This document shows positions 19,670 through 27,453 of a stretch of DNA of 64,000 nucleotides, piece after piece (the first letter of the stretch is position 1; the number at the start of each line of letters is the position of its first letter). The notes under the pieces were generated by a model. It did no database searches and had not been told where the DNA came from. It worked only from the letters and a program-made list of their open reading frames with translations. The stretch spans positions 1 to 64,000 of the forward strand of contig JBBQGM010000012.1 in the NCBI GenBank assembly GCA_038322995.1, in the 5' to 3' direction. This DNA comes from QHXQ01 sp038322995. GTDB lineage: Bacteria > Acidobacteriota > Blastocatellia > Pyrinomonadales > Pyrinomonadaceae. Position numbers and translations under genes: made by a program.

Positions 19670-20605
19670 ATGTCAACCACCCTCCCGCTGTCAGGCGCGG
19701 CCGGCGCAGCGGCCGAGTTGCCGCTCTATCAGAATCTCGCCCCCGCCCAGATCGCACAGTTGAACGAACTGCTCGAAGACGTGACGTACAAAACGGACGA
19801 GACGATTTTCCACCAGCACGATCCGGGGGACGCCGCTTACATCATCCGCACCGGCGCAGTGCGGATTTGGACGCACGACGAAGACGCGAAAGAGGTGACG
19901 CTGGCCAAGCTTGGCCCCGGCGATTTCTTCGGTGAACTGGCCGCGCTCGACGGCGGCCCGCGTTCCGCCAGCGCGTCCGCCGCCGCGGATACGACGCTGG
20001 GCCGCTTGAGCAAAGCGCGGATGCACAAGTTTCTGCTGGCCCAACCGTCCGCCGCGCTCGTCATGATTCAGGAGATCGGCCGTCGCCTGCGGCAAACCAA
20101 TAAGCTCGTCTCGCAACGCATCACGCGCAACATCAACGACGAGATGGACGAGCAGATGACCTTCGGCCAGAAGGTCGCCGACAAGGTCGCGTCCTTCGGC
20201 GGCTCGTGGTCGTTCATCTTCCTCTTCGTGGGCGTCTTGCTGACCTGGATCGGGATCAATGTATTCCTTGTTTGGCGGCATAGCGGCTACCCGTTCAACG
20301 GCGAAGGCTCCTTCGATCCGTATCCCTTCATCGCGCTGAACCTCATTCTGTCGATGACGGCCGCCTTTCAAGCGCCCATCATCATGATGTCGCAGAATCG
20401 CTCCGGCGAGAAAGACCGGCTCGCCGCCGAGAACGACTTCCGCATCAATCTCAAAAGCGAATTGATGCTCGAAGAGTTGACGCGCCGGATGGAGCGGCTG
20501 CAAAACGATCAGGTGGAAGAGTTGTTGCTGTTAACCCGCACGCTCAAAGAGATCGGCGCAAGTCAAGCCGCGCCCGACGCCGCCGGGGCGGTGCGCCCGA
20601 CTTGA
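19670..20605 (+). CDS. cyclic-nucleotide-binding and DUF1003 membrane protein
   Basis: A 311-residue protein. Residues about 18-135 are a cNMP-binding (Crp-like) domain, with IFHQHDPGDAAYIIRTGAV and the phosphate-cassette-like GDFFGELAALDGGPRSASA. Residues about 160-285 match DUF1003, with two hydrophobic helices (SWSFIFLFVGVLLTWIGI and FIALNLILSMTAAFQAPII) and the typical MMSQNRS ending followed by a coiled coil. ATG 19670 is preceded by TAAGGAG, 12 bases away, which decides the start. The design suggests a membrane protein gated or tuned by a nucleotide such as cAMP or c-di-GMP. The biological output is not known. Confidence 0.85.
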   Translation: MSTTLPLSGAAGAAAELPLYQNLAPAQIAQLNELLEDVTYKTDETIFHQHDPGDAAYIIRTGAVRIWTHDEDAKEVTLAKLGPGDFFGELAALDGGPRSASASAAADTTLGRLSKARMHKFLLAQPSAALVMIQEIGRRLRQTNKLVSQRITRNINDEMDEQMTFGQKVADKVASFGGSWSFIFLFVGVLLTWIGINVFLVWRHSGYPFNGEGSFDPYPFIALNLILSMTAAFQAPIIMMSQNRSGEKDRLAAENDFRINLKSELMLEELTRRMERLQNDQVEELLLLTRTLKEIGASQAAPDAAGAVRPT

Positions 20606-20788
20606 TTCTCGCCCTCTGGATGATGTATGAAATCTCTTTAACGCGCCCATAAAAACTTCCGCCCGCGCCCGCGCCTGAAGCGTTAATCACGGCCGGCGCT
20701 AGACAACCGACGCGCCAGAGTTTGCCGGGCACGCGCTTGACCGCAACTGACCGCGCGACCGCGCACAACAGCAGCAGGAATAATTTTC

Positions 20789-21037
20789 GTGAGCAGAACC
20801 AGACGCACCACGCCCCCGCCGCCAACACAACGCTCAAACGCCGAGCAAGAGGCGCACGGGGCCGCCGAACGACTCAAAACACAGGTGGAGACCGCGCTCG
20901 CGGCCATGCCCCTACGCACCCCCGAAACGGCGGACGACCTAGACGATTACGCCGACCGGATCGAGCGCATCGCGCGCGATCTCTCGGTCGCCTTGCGCGA
21001 GTTGGCGCTGCAACGGCGGAACTCAAGCGATGAATGA
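20789..21037 (+). CDS. small acidic coiled-coil hypothetical protein
   Basis: An 82-residue protein with a GTG start at 20789, preceded by AGGAA. The N-terminus is basic and proline-rich; residues about 20-75 form one amphipathic, acidic helix (DDLDDYADRIERIARDL). A competing frame starting at 20722 is Arg-rich and has no ribosome site, so I prefer this one. There is no known family. It lies just upstream of pckA, separated by a heptamer hairpin. Confidence 0.5.
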   Translation: MSRTRRTTPPPPTQRSNAEQEAHGAAERLKTQVETALAAMPLRTPETADDLDDYADRIERIARDLSVALRELALQRRNSSDE

Positions 21038-21044
21038 AGACAAC

Positions 21045-21108
21045 AGAGGTCAGAGGTTAGAGGTCAGTCAGGCTGCATTGCTCTACTGACCTCTGACCTC
21101 TGACCTCT
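21045..21108. repeat. heptamer-phased inverted repeat before pckA
   Basis: The left arm 21045-21067 is AGAGGTC, AGAGGTT, AGAGGTC, AG. The right arm 21086-21108 is three copies of CTGACCT plus CT. The 23-base arms pair with one mismatch around an 18-base loop. The right arm runs almost into the pckA ribosome site (TAAGGAG), so the hairpin could end the upstream message or affect pckA expression. Confidence 0.8.
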
Positions 21109-21125
21109 CCTTTAAGGAGAAGCAC

Positions 21126-22763
21126 ATGGCAGCATCGGTGTTGACGAAAGAGGGCGGCGGCATGCAGGACAAAGGCCGCCGCCGCAGCGAACAGGGACTT
21201 GAAGCGCACGGCATCACGCAGGCTTCAAACGTCTACTGGAACTTGACCGCGCCGGAACTCTACGAAGAGATCGCGCGCCGGGGCGAGGGCGTCTTCTCCG
21301 CGCACGGCGCGCTGCTCGTGGACACCGGCGAGCACACGGGCCGCGCGGCCAAAGACAAGGCCATCGTGCGCGACGCCGAGAGCGTGGATAAAGTTTTCTG
21401 GGGCGAAGTGAACAAAGAGTTCACGGCGGAGAAGTTCAATGCTTTGCGCGACCGCATGCTGGCGCACACCGCCGGGCGCGACCTGTTCGTGCAAGACACT
21501 TACGCCGGGGCCGACCCGACCTATCAACTGCCCGTCCGCATCATCACCGAACTCGCGTGGCATTCGCTGTTTGCCCGCACCATGTTTATCAATAAACTGG
21601 ATGACACGCAGAACTTCACGCCGGAGTTCACCGTCATCAACATTCCGAGTTTCAAAGCTGATCCGGCGCATGACGGCACGCGCTCGCCCACGTTCATCCT
21701 GATGGACTTTACGCAACGGCTCGTGCTGATCGGCGGCACATCTTACGCGGGTGAGACGAAGAAAAGCGTCTTCACGATCCTAAATTATCTCTTGCCGCAG
21801 CGCGGCGTCATGTCCATGCACTGCTCCGCGAACGTGGGCGACGCGGAGGACGTGGCCATCTTCTTCGGTCTCTCCGGCACAGGCAAGACGACGCTCTCGG
21901 CTGATCCCGAACGGCAACTCATCGGCGACGACGAGCATGGCTGGTCGCCCGACGGCGTGTTCAACTTCGAGGGCGGCTGCTACGCGAAAGTGATCAAGCT
22001 CTCGGCCGAAGCAGAGCCGGACATCTATCGCACCACGCGCATGTTCGGCACGGTGATGGAGAACGTTGTATTCGATCCTGCGACGCGCATCCCCGATCTC
22101 GACGATGCCTCGAAGACCGAGAACACGCGCGCTGCTTATCCGCTCACAAGCATCCCGAACATCATGCCCGCCGGCCACGCCGGGCATCCACGCAATATCA
22201 TCATGCTGACGGCCGATGCCTTCGGCGTGCTGCCGCCGGTCGCGCGGCTCACGCCCGAACAGGCGATGTACCACTTCCTCTCCGGCTACACCGCCAAGGT
22301 GGCGGGTACGGAGCGCGGCGTCACTGAGCCGGAAGCCACCTTCTCGACCTGCTTCGGCGCGCCCTTCATGGTCTTGCATCCGGGCGTCTATGCAGACCTC
22401 CTGGGCAAACGTATGGGCGAGCACAACGCCGTCTGCTGGCTTGTCAACACCGGCTGGTCGGGCGGCCCCTACGGCACAGGCCAACGCATGAAGATCGCGC
22501 ATACGCGCGCCATGATCCGCGCGATCTTAAATGGCTCGCTCGCCGACATCGAGACGCAACCCGACCCGGTCTTCGGCGTCAACGTGCCCGTCTCCTGTCC
22601 CGGCGTCCCACCTGAAGTGCTTACGCCGCGTAATACTTGGTCAGACCCGGAAGCCTACGACCGCAAGGCGAAAGAATTGGCCCAACGCTTCAACACGAAC
22701 TTCAGGAAGTATGAGTCTGGTGTCTCTGAAGCCGTCCGCGCGGTTGCGCCGAAAGCTGATTGA
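21126..22763 (+). CDS. pckA: phosphoenolpyruvate carboxykinase (ATP)
   Basis: A 545-residue enzyme that converts oxaloacetate and ATP to phosphoenolpyruvate, CO2 and ADP, the first committed step of gluconeogenesis. Motifs seen: GRAAKDK near 72 (substrate binding; GRSPKDK in many relatives), MHCSANVG, the kinase-1a P-loop GLSGTGKTT with Lys254, the kinase-2 region LIGDDEHGW, and FNFEGGCYAK. The length agrees with the ATP-dependent family (about 530-545). TAAGGAG sits seven bases before ATG 21126. A strong terminator follows. It stands alone in its transcript, apart from the small gene upstream. Confidence 0.95.
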   Translation: MAASVLTKEGGGMQDKGRRRSEQGLEAHGITQASNVYWNLTAPELYEEIARRGEGVFSAHGALLVDTGEHTGRAAKDKAIVRDAESVDKVFWGEVNKEFTAEKFNALRDRMLAHTAGRDLFVQDTYAGADPTYQLPVRIITELAWHSLFARTMFINKLDDTQNFTPEFTVINIPSFKADPAHDGTRSPTFILMDFTQRLVLIGGTSYAGETKKSVFTILNYLLPQRGVMSMHCSANVGDAEDVAIFFGLSGTGKTTLSADPERQLIGDDEHGWSPDGVFNFEGGCYAKVIKLSAEAEPDIYRTTRMFGTVMENVVFDPATRIPDLDDASKTENTRAAYPLTSIPNIMPAGHAGHPRNIIMLTADAFGVLPPVARLTPEQAMYHFLSGYTAKVAGTERGVTEPEATFSTCFGAPFMVLHPGVYADLLGKRMGEHNAVCWLVNTGWSGGPYGTGQRMKIAHTRAMIRAILNGSLADIETQPDPVFGVNVPVSCPGVPPEVLTPRNTWSDPEAYDRKAKELAQRFNTNFRKYESGVSEAVRAVAPKAD

Positions 22764-22789
22764 CGTAAAGCACGGCGGCCAAAACTTGT

Positions 22790-22817
22790 GGGCGACATTG
22801 CATTGGCAATGTCGCCC
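22790..22817 (+). terminator. Rho-independent terminator after pckA
   Basis: GGGCGACATTGC (22790-22801) and GCAATGTCGCCC (22806-22817) form a perfect 12-bp stem with loop ATTG, followed by TTCTCTTTT. Confidence 0.9.
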
Positions 22818-23021
22818 TTCTCTTTTGACGCGCTAGCAGGTGCAAATTTTTGTGGCCGGCGCGCTCGTATTTTGCTCTGGCCTTGCTGCTCTCCGTGTTA
22901 AGCGCGGCCCGTTTCGACTTGACCGCCAAGCCTTGCTCGCGTAGAAGATGGCTGGGCCCCGCGCCGTTGTTTTATTACCTGCCTGACAATGCGCCGGGCC
23001 GTATCCCCGACCACGGCCGCG

Positions 23022-24644
23022 ATGAAGAAAAAAACAGTAGAGCGGAAGCGCGTCCTGCCGCGCCGTCCAACTGCGTCCACCGCTGCGATAGCTCCACAAG
23101 AGAGCGCGGCGGCATTGCGCACGGTCGTCGAGACGGTGCGCGGCATCATGCGCGCCGACACGGCAAGCGTGGCTAGTTTTTCTTTAGCCGAACAGACCGT
23201 CGCGTGGAAAGCGTTGAGCGGCTTTCGCACGCAGGCGCACGAAGTTGTCATGCCCTTCAACGGCGCGCTGGCCGAGCAGGCGGCGACGACTGCCGAGCCG
23301 TTGATCTTCGCAGGCATCGGTCAGCGCGCCGGGCTACCGGCTGAGCAGTTCCCGCTACACAGTGCGGAGGGTGTGTGCGACGTGGCGCTCGCGCCGTTGC
23401 GTGTGCGCGGCGAGACGTTGGGCGCGCTCGTCGTCGGCTACCGCACGGCGCATAGTTTTACGATTGAAGAACGACAGACGCTCGCCGGACTGGCCGAGAT
23501 GGCCGCGCTGGCGCTCGACAACGCGCGCCTGCTGGAAACCGTCAGCGCGAGCAAGCGACTGTGGGAGCAGACCTTCGACGCGATCCCGGACGGTATCATC
23601 GTCCACGACGATGCGCACCGCATCACGCGCTGCAATGCGACGGCGGCCGAAGCATTGGATTTAGAACAGCCGAGCGCGGCCATCGGCATGTCGTGTGCCG
23701 AAGCTTTCGCGCGCCTGTTCGGCGAACGCGCCGCCGCTTATCACATGAACCAGGCAGTGGGCGCGGCCACCTCGTTCGAGATACAGGCCGAAGATCGGCG
23801 GCGCTATCTGGTTGCAGTTGCGCCGCTCGACACGCTGGCCGCAGGCGCGGGCGGCGCGGGTTGGAGCGTCATCACGTGGAACGACGTGACGGCATTGTCG
23901 GAGATACAGGAACAACTCGCGCGCTCGCGCCGGCTGGCGACAGTGGGCCAACTGGCGGCCGGTGTCGCGCACGAGATCAATAACCCGCTTGCCGCCGTCA
24001 CCACTTGTGCTGAAGCGACGCTGCGCGATCTCAAACAAGCGCAAGCGGAAGTGCAAGCGTTCGCGGCCGAGCGCAACTGGCATTTTTATCTCGAAGAGAT
24101 CGTGCGCCAGGCTTTGCGCTGCAAGGCCATCACGCGCGGCTTGCTCGATCTCTCGCGCCAGCGCCGCGCCCGCCGCGCGGCCTGCGACGTGAACGCGCTC
24201 GCCGCCCGCGCGGCCGTGCTCTACGCCCAACACGCGCTTGAACGTGAGATTGAACTCACGACAGAACTTGACGCGGAGGTTGGCCCGGTCGCCACGGACG
24301 AAGCGATGGTGCGCCAGGTGCTCGACAACTTGTTGACGAACGCGCTCGACGCGGCCGGGCGCGGCGGCCGGGTCACGGTTGCGACTGCCGCGCATGGCGA
24401 GCGTGTGCGCATCGAAGTCGCCGACACAGGCCCCGGCATCGCGCCCGACCTGCTGGCGCGCATCTTCGATCCGTTCTTCACGACGAAAGAGGCCGGGCAA
24501 GGCTCGGGCCTCGGTCTGGCCATTTCGAGCACGCTCGCCGAAGCGTTGGGCGGCGCGTTGACGGTCGAATCGAAACCCGGCGCGGGCAGTCGCTTCCGGC
24601 TCTGGCTGCCCAGGCGCGCGCCGGAAGAAAGGGATGAAGCATGA
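23022..24644 (+). CDS. NtrB-like GAF-PAS sensor histidine kinase
   Basis: A 540-residue cytoplasmic kinase. It has a GAF domain (about 30-175), a PAS domain (about 180-295, DAIPDGIIVHDD), a HisKA helix with phospho-His317 in AHEINNPLAAV, and a HATPase domain (NLLTNALDA, DTGPGI, FDPFFTTK, GSGLGLAI). The HEINNPL box and compact C-terminus are typical of NtrB/AtoS-type kinases that pair with sigma-54 activators. Its TGA overlaps the ATG of the next gene (ATGA), so the pair is translationally coupled. ATG 23022 fits the domain start; the open frame reaches further upstream without a better ribosome site. The signal sensed is unknown. Confidence 0.92.
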   Translation: MKKKTVERKRVLPRRPTASTAAIAPQESAAALRTVVETVRGIMRADTASVASFSLAEQTVAWKALSGFRTQAHEVVMPFNGALAEQAATTAEPLIFAGIGQRAGLPAEQFPLHSAEGVCDVALAPLRVRGETLGALVVGYRTAHSFTIEERQTLAGLAEMAALALDNARLLETVSASKRLWEQTFDAIPDGIIVHDDAHRITRCNATAAEALDLEQPSAAIGMSCAEAFARLFGERAAAYHMNQAVGAATSFEIQAEDRRRYLVAVAPLDTLAAGAGGAGWSVITWNDVTALSEIQEQLARSRRLATVGQLAAGVAHEINNPLAAVTTCAEATLRDLKQAQAEVQAFAAERNWHFYLEEIVRQALRCKAITRGLLDLSRQRRARRAACDVNALAARAAVLYAQHALEREIELTTELDAEVGPVATDEAMVRQVLDNLLTNALDAAGRGGRVTVATAAHGERVRIEVADTGPGIAPDLLARIFDPFFTTKEAGQGSGLGLAISSTLAEALGGALTVESKPGAGSRFRLWLPRRAPEERDEA

Positions 24645-26035
24645 GGAAGACGCGCGTGCTTGTCGTGGACGATGATCAGTTGTTACGGCAACTCGTGACC
24701 GATCAGTTGGCGCGTTCAGGCTTCGAGTCGGCCGCGGCCGCGTCGGGCGAGGAGGCGTTGGCAACCTTGCAGGCGAACGACTACGACGTGGTGTTGCTCG
24801 ACATACGCATGACGGGTATGTCGGGGCTCGCGGCGCTACGCGAGATTAGACAACTCGATGATCCGCCCGAAGTGATCATGCTGACCGCCGACACTTCGCT
24901 CGGCACGGGGCTCGAAGCGATGCGCTACGGCGCTTACGATTATTTGACGAAGCCCGCCACGCTCGACGAGATAGAAGCGTTGATTCGCAAGGCGGACGAG
25001 AAGCGGCGACTCGTCCGCCAGAATGCGGGCCTGCGCGCGGCCGTGCGTGCGCCGCAGGCGGAAGACGCGCTGCCCGCGCTCGTCTATGCGAGCAACGCTT
25101 TGCGTGGCGTCGTGACCTTAGCCGAGACCGCCGCGCCGCTTGATTCGACCGTCATCATCACCGGCGAGTCGGGCACGGGCAAAGACGTGCTCGCGCGTTT
25201 CATTCATCAGAAGGGCGCGCGGGCCGATGCGCCGATGATTACGGTCAACTGCGGCGCGCTGCCCGAAGCGTTGTTCGAGTCGGAATTCTTCGGCCACGAG
25301 CGCGGCGCATTCACCGGCGCGGCCGCCATGAAGCGCGGCCTCATCGAAGCGGCCGACGGTTCGACGCTCTTCCTCGATGAAGTGGGCGAGTTGCCCGCGT
25401 CCGCGCAGGTCAAGCTCTTGCACTTGCTGGAACAGGGCCGCTATCGCCGCGTCGGCTCGACGCGCGACCGCGCGGCGGACGTGCGCATCATCGCCGCCAC
25501 CAATCGCAACCTCGCGCAGGAAGTTCAGCAACAACGTTTCCGGGCCGATCTCTTCTATCGCTTGAACGTCATCTCGCTGCACGTCCCACCCTTGCGCGAA
25601 CGGCGCGAAGACATCCCCGTCCTCGTCGCCCACTTTCTCGCGCTCTACCGCACGCGCTTCAACCGGCCCGCGCTCGCCCTCACGCCGGCAGCACAACAGT
25701 GTCTCGCCGACTACGATTGGCCCGGCAACGTGCGCGAATTGCGCAACACGTTGGAGCGCGCCGCCGCACTGAGCAACAGCGACACGCTCGCCGTTGAGCA
25801 ACTACTCCTGCCCATCGTCGCCCCGCCCCGCGCCCACGCGAGCGTAGCGACCCAGTCCGCTATGAACGCGCCATCAACGCTCGACGCACTTGAACGCCAA
25901 CACATCCTGCACGTGCTCGCCGACGCCGGTCATAACCGCGAACGCGCCGCCGCCATCCTCGGCATCTCCGCCCGCACGCTCTATCGCAAGCTGCGCGAAT
26001 ATGAGAGCGGGCAGGAGATTGAGCGTAGAGACTAG
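24641..26035 (+). CDS. NtrC-family sigma-54-dependent response regulator
   Basis: A 464-residue regulator. Receiver about 5-120, with VVDDDQ, phospho-Asp54 in LLDIRM and a TKP lysine motif. AAA+ domain about 145-380, with P-loop GESGTGKD, the sigma-54 contact loop GAFTGA intact, FLDEVGEL (Walker B), and arginine-rich LRERREDIP. A Fis-type helix-turn-helix closes the protein (NRERAAAILGISARTLYRKL). When phosphorylated by the coupled kinase it should form a ring and remodel sigma-54 polymerase at -24/-12 promoters. The start ATG overlaps the kinase stop. A sigma-54-like element and two palindromes lie just downstream of it, which makes the following surface-protein genes candidate targets. Confidence 0.95.
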   Translation: MRKTRVLVVDDDQLLRQLVTDQLARSGFESAAAASGEEALATLQANDYDVVLLDIRMTGMSGLAALREIRQLDDPPEVIMLTADTSLGTGLEAMRYGAYDYLTKPATLDEIEALIRKADEKRRLVRQNAGLRAAVRAPQAEDALPALVYASNALRGVVTLAETAAPLDSTVIITGESGTGKDVLARFIHQKGARADAPMITVNCGALPEALFESEFFGHERGAFTGAAAMKRGLIEAADGSTLFLDEVGELPASAQVKLLHLLEQGRYRRVGSTRDRAADVRIIAATNRNLAQEVQQQRFRADLFYRLNVISLHVPPLRERREDIPVLVAHFLALYRTRFNRPALALTPAAQQCLADYDWPGNVRELRNTLERAAALSNSDTLAVEQLLLPIVAPPRAHASVATQSAMNAPSTLDALERQHILHVLADAGHNRERAAAILGISARTLYRKLREYESGQEIERRD

Positions 26036-26108
26036 TCTCCAGCTAAGCCTGCGTGTGCCGGCCGCCTCATAGTGGTCAAGCGCGGCCTATCAGGCTCGCC
26101 TGTCCCGG

Positions 26109-26143
26109 CTGACAATATGTCTGCCCGCCTGACATAACGTCAG
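26109..26143. promoter_or_regulatory. paired palindromes, candidate upstream activator sites
   Basis: GACAATATGTC (26111-26121) and GACATAACGTC (26131-26141) share the plan GAC(A)-N-GTC, each within a CTGAC...GTC context. They start 20 bases apart, close to two helical turns, so both lie on one face of the DNA. A lone half-site TGTCAG follows at 26151. They lie about 110-140 bases upstream of a sigma-54-like element, the normal place for an NtrC-type enhancer. Confidence 0.5.
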
Positions 26144-26249
26144 CCCGTTTTGTCAGTCCTAGCCATAATCGAGCCGCTTGCGCTTACGTTTGTAACTAAA
26201 ACCCAATGATTCGCCCGCTAATCTTCATCGCCCATCAACCTCGTCTGTC

Positions 26250-26265
26250 TGGTACGCCGCTTGTT
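26250..26265 (+). promoter_or_regulatory. sigma-54-like -24/-12 promoter
   Basis: TGGTACG-CCGC-TTGTT matches the consensus TGGCACG-N4-TTGCA/T at most positions, with GG at -24 kept and the spacing exact. The usual C at -12 is T here, which weakens the case. It would start transcription near 26276, about 55 bases before the receiver-like gene. Confidence 0.42.
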
Positions 26266-26329
26266 AAGTAATTGCCGGACGAGCCTGTCGGGCGGCATTA
26301 TTTTCGGGCAACAAACGAGCAAAAGCGAG

Positions 26330-26758
26330 ATGGCGCGTGTGATGATCTGCGATGACGATCAGGAGTTGGCGATCCAGTTGGTTGCCGCGCTCGAAGCCGC
26401 CGGGCACGAGGCTGAGACCTGCGGGCACACGATGGACGTGCTGCGCGGGGCCGCGGCCGGCCGCTTCGATCTGATCGCGCTCGGACTCGACATGGCCGGC
26501 TTCGGCCGGGCGGGCGCAGTGGAAGCACTACACGAGATCGCGCCGCACGTGCCCCTCATCGCGTTGCATGAACGGCCCGGCGAGATCATGCACGCCGCCA
26601 CGCAAGAGGCGCGCTTCGCCGCCGTCCTGCCGCGCTCGGCCGCCGTTAAGAATTTTATCTACGCCGTCACGTGCGCGCTCAACGAGGCGGGCACACGGCG
26701 CAACGTTCAGAGTCAGACCACCACCGTTACTACCCCCCGACGCCGCGCTCTCGGTTAA
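26330..26758 (+). CDS. degenerate (pseudo-)receiver domain protein
   Basis: A 142-residue protein with receiver-like layout: the acidic pocket CDDD at 7-10, a beta-3 region FDLIALGLDM, and a C-terminal helix. Aligned on the usual DLVLLDxxMP, the phospho-acceptor Asp is replaced by Gly52, and the normal KP lysine motif reads LPRSAAVK. It therefore probably cannot take part in normal phosphotransfer. ATG 26330 is preferred over an upstream TTG. It lies immediately downstream of the sigma-54-like element and upstream of the DUF11 genes, which suggests an atypical regulator or adaptor of this locus. Confidence 0.65.
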   Translation: MARVMICDDDQELAIQLVAALEAAGHEAETCGHTMDVLRGAAAGRFDLIALGLDMAGFGRAGAVEALHEIAPHVPLIALHERPGEIMHAATQEARFAAVLPRSAAVKNFIYAVTCALNEAGTRRNVQSQTTTVTTPRRRALG

Positions 26759-26834
26759 GAACTCACACAGATTGCTTGCCAACACACGGCCGCGTCGGCG
26801 GTCGTCAATGATTCGGAAGCGAAGGAGAAACGTT

Positions 26835-27359
26835 ATGACGAAGTTGAGAAGTAAAGTTCGCGTGTTGCCCTTAGCCTTGCTGGCCCTGCTGGCCGTGGGC
26901 GGCGTGGGCGCGTTCGCGCAGCGCAACTATCTGGTGCGCGAGGCGGGCCGGCCCGAAGTGCGGATCGCGCTCGCGGGCGCGGTTGAGCGCGCGGGCAACC
27001 GCGTCGCGTTCGACAAGGCGGGCGAGGTGCGCTCCGGCGAAGTGCTCGACTGGACGATCACGTCCCTGAACGAAGGCACGGGCGCGGCGCGCGACTTCAA
27101 AGCCACCGGGCAGATTCCGCAGGGCACGACCATCATCGCGGGCAGCACCACGGCCGATGGCACAGCCAGCGTCACCTACAGCATCGACCATGGCAAAACG
27201 TTCGTGCCGCAGCCCACGATTGCCGCGCCCCAGGCGGACGGCACGGTGAAGCAAGTGCCCGCGCCGGTCGCGCTCTACACGCAGGTGCGTTACGAGTGGT
27301 CGGACGCGCTTGCGGCCGGCAGCAAGCTGACGGCGACCTACAAGGTGCGCGTCAAGTAA
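26835..27359 (+). CDS. small secreted DUF11-like protein
   Basis: A 174-residue protein with a clear signal peptide (residues 1-28, ending GAFAQ). GAAGGAG is seven bases before ATG 26835, an excellent ribosome site. The mature part is one beta-sandwich similar to the DUF11 'conserved repeat' fold (GEVLDWTITSLNEGTGAARDF, then IPQGTTIIAGST). DUF11 modules are found in surface and cell-wall proteins, often as stalks. It is the first of four adjacent exported proteins of this general type and probably shares a transcript with the receiver-like gene 76 bases upstream. Confidence 0.75.
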   Translation: MTKLRSKVRVLPLALLALLAVGGVGAFAQRNYLVREAGRPEVRIALAGAVERAGNRVAFDKAGEVRSGEVLDWTITSLNEGTGAARDFKATGQIPQGTTIIAGSTTADGTASVTYSIDHGKTFVPQPTIAAPQADGTVKQVPAPVALYTQVRYEWSDALAAGSKLTATYKVRVK

Positions 27360-27453
27360 CCCTTCCGCCATCCTACCGGACACAAACTCTACCTCGCGTC
27401 CTTCTCGCTGGTACGGCCGCTAACACCCAGACACAATTTTGATGAGGACGAAC

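Noticed and set aside
23661..24764. Minus-strand frame of 367 codons opposite the NtrB-like kinase
   Set aside because: Arg-rich translation with no motif; the plus-strand kinase is complete.
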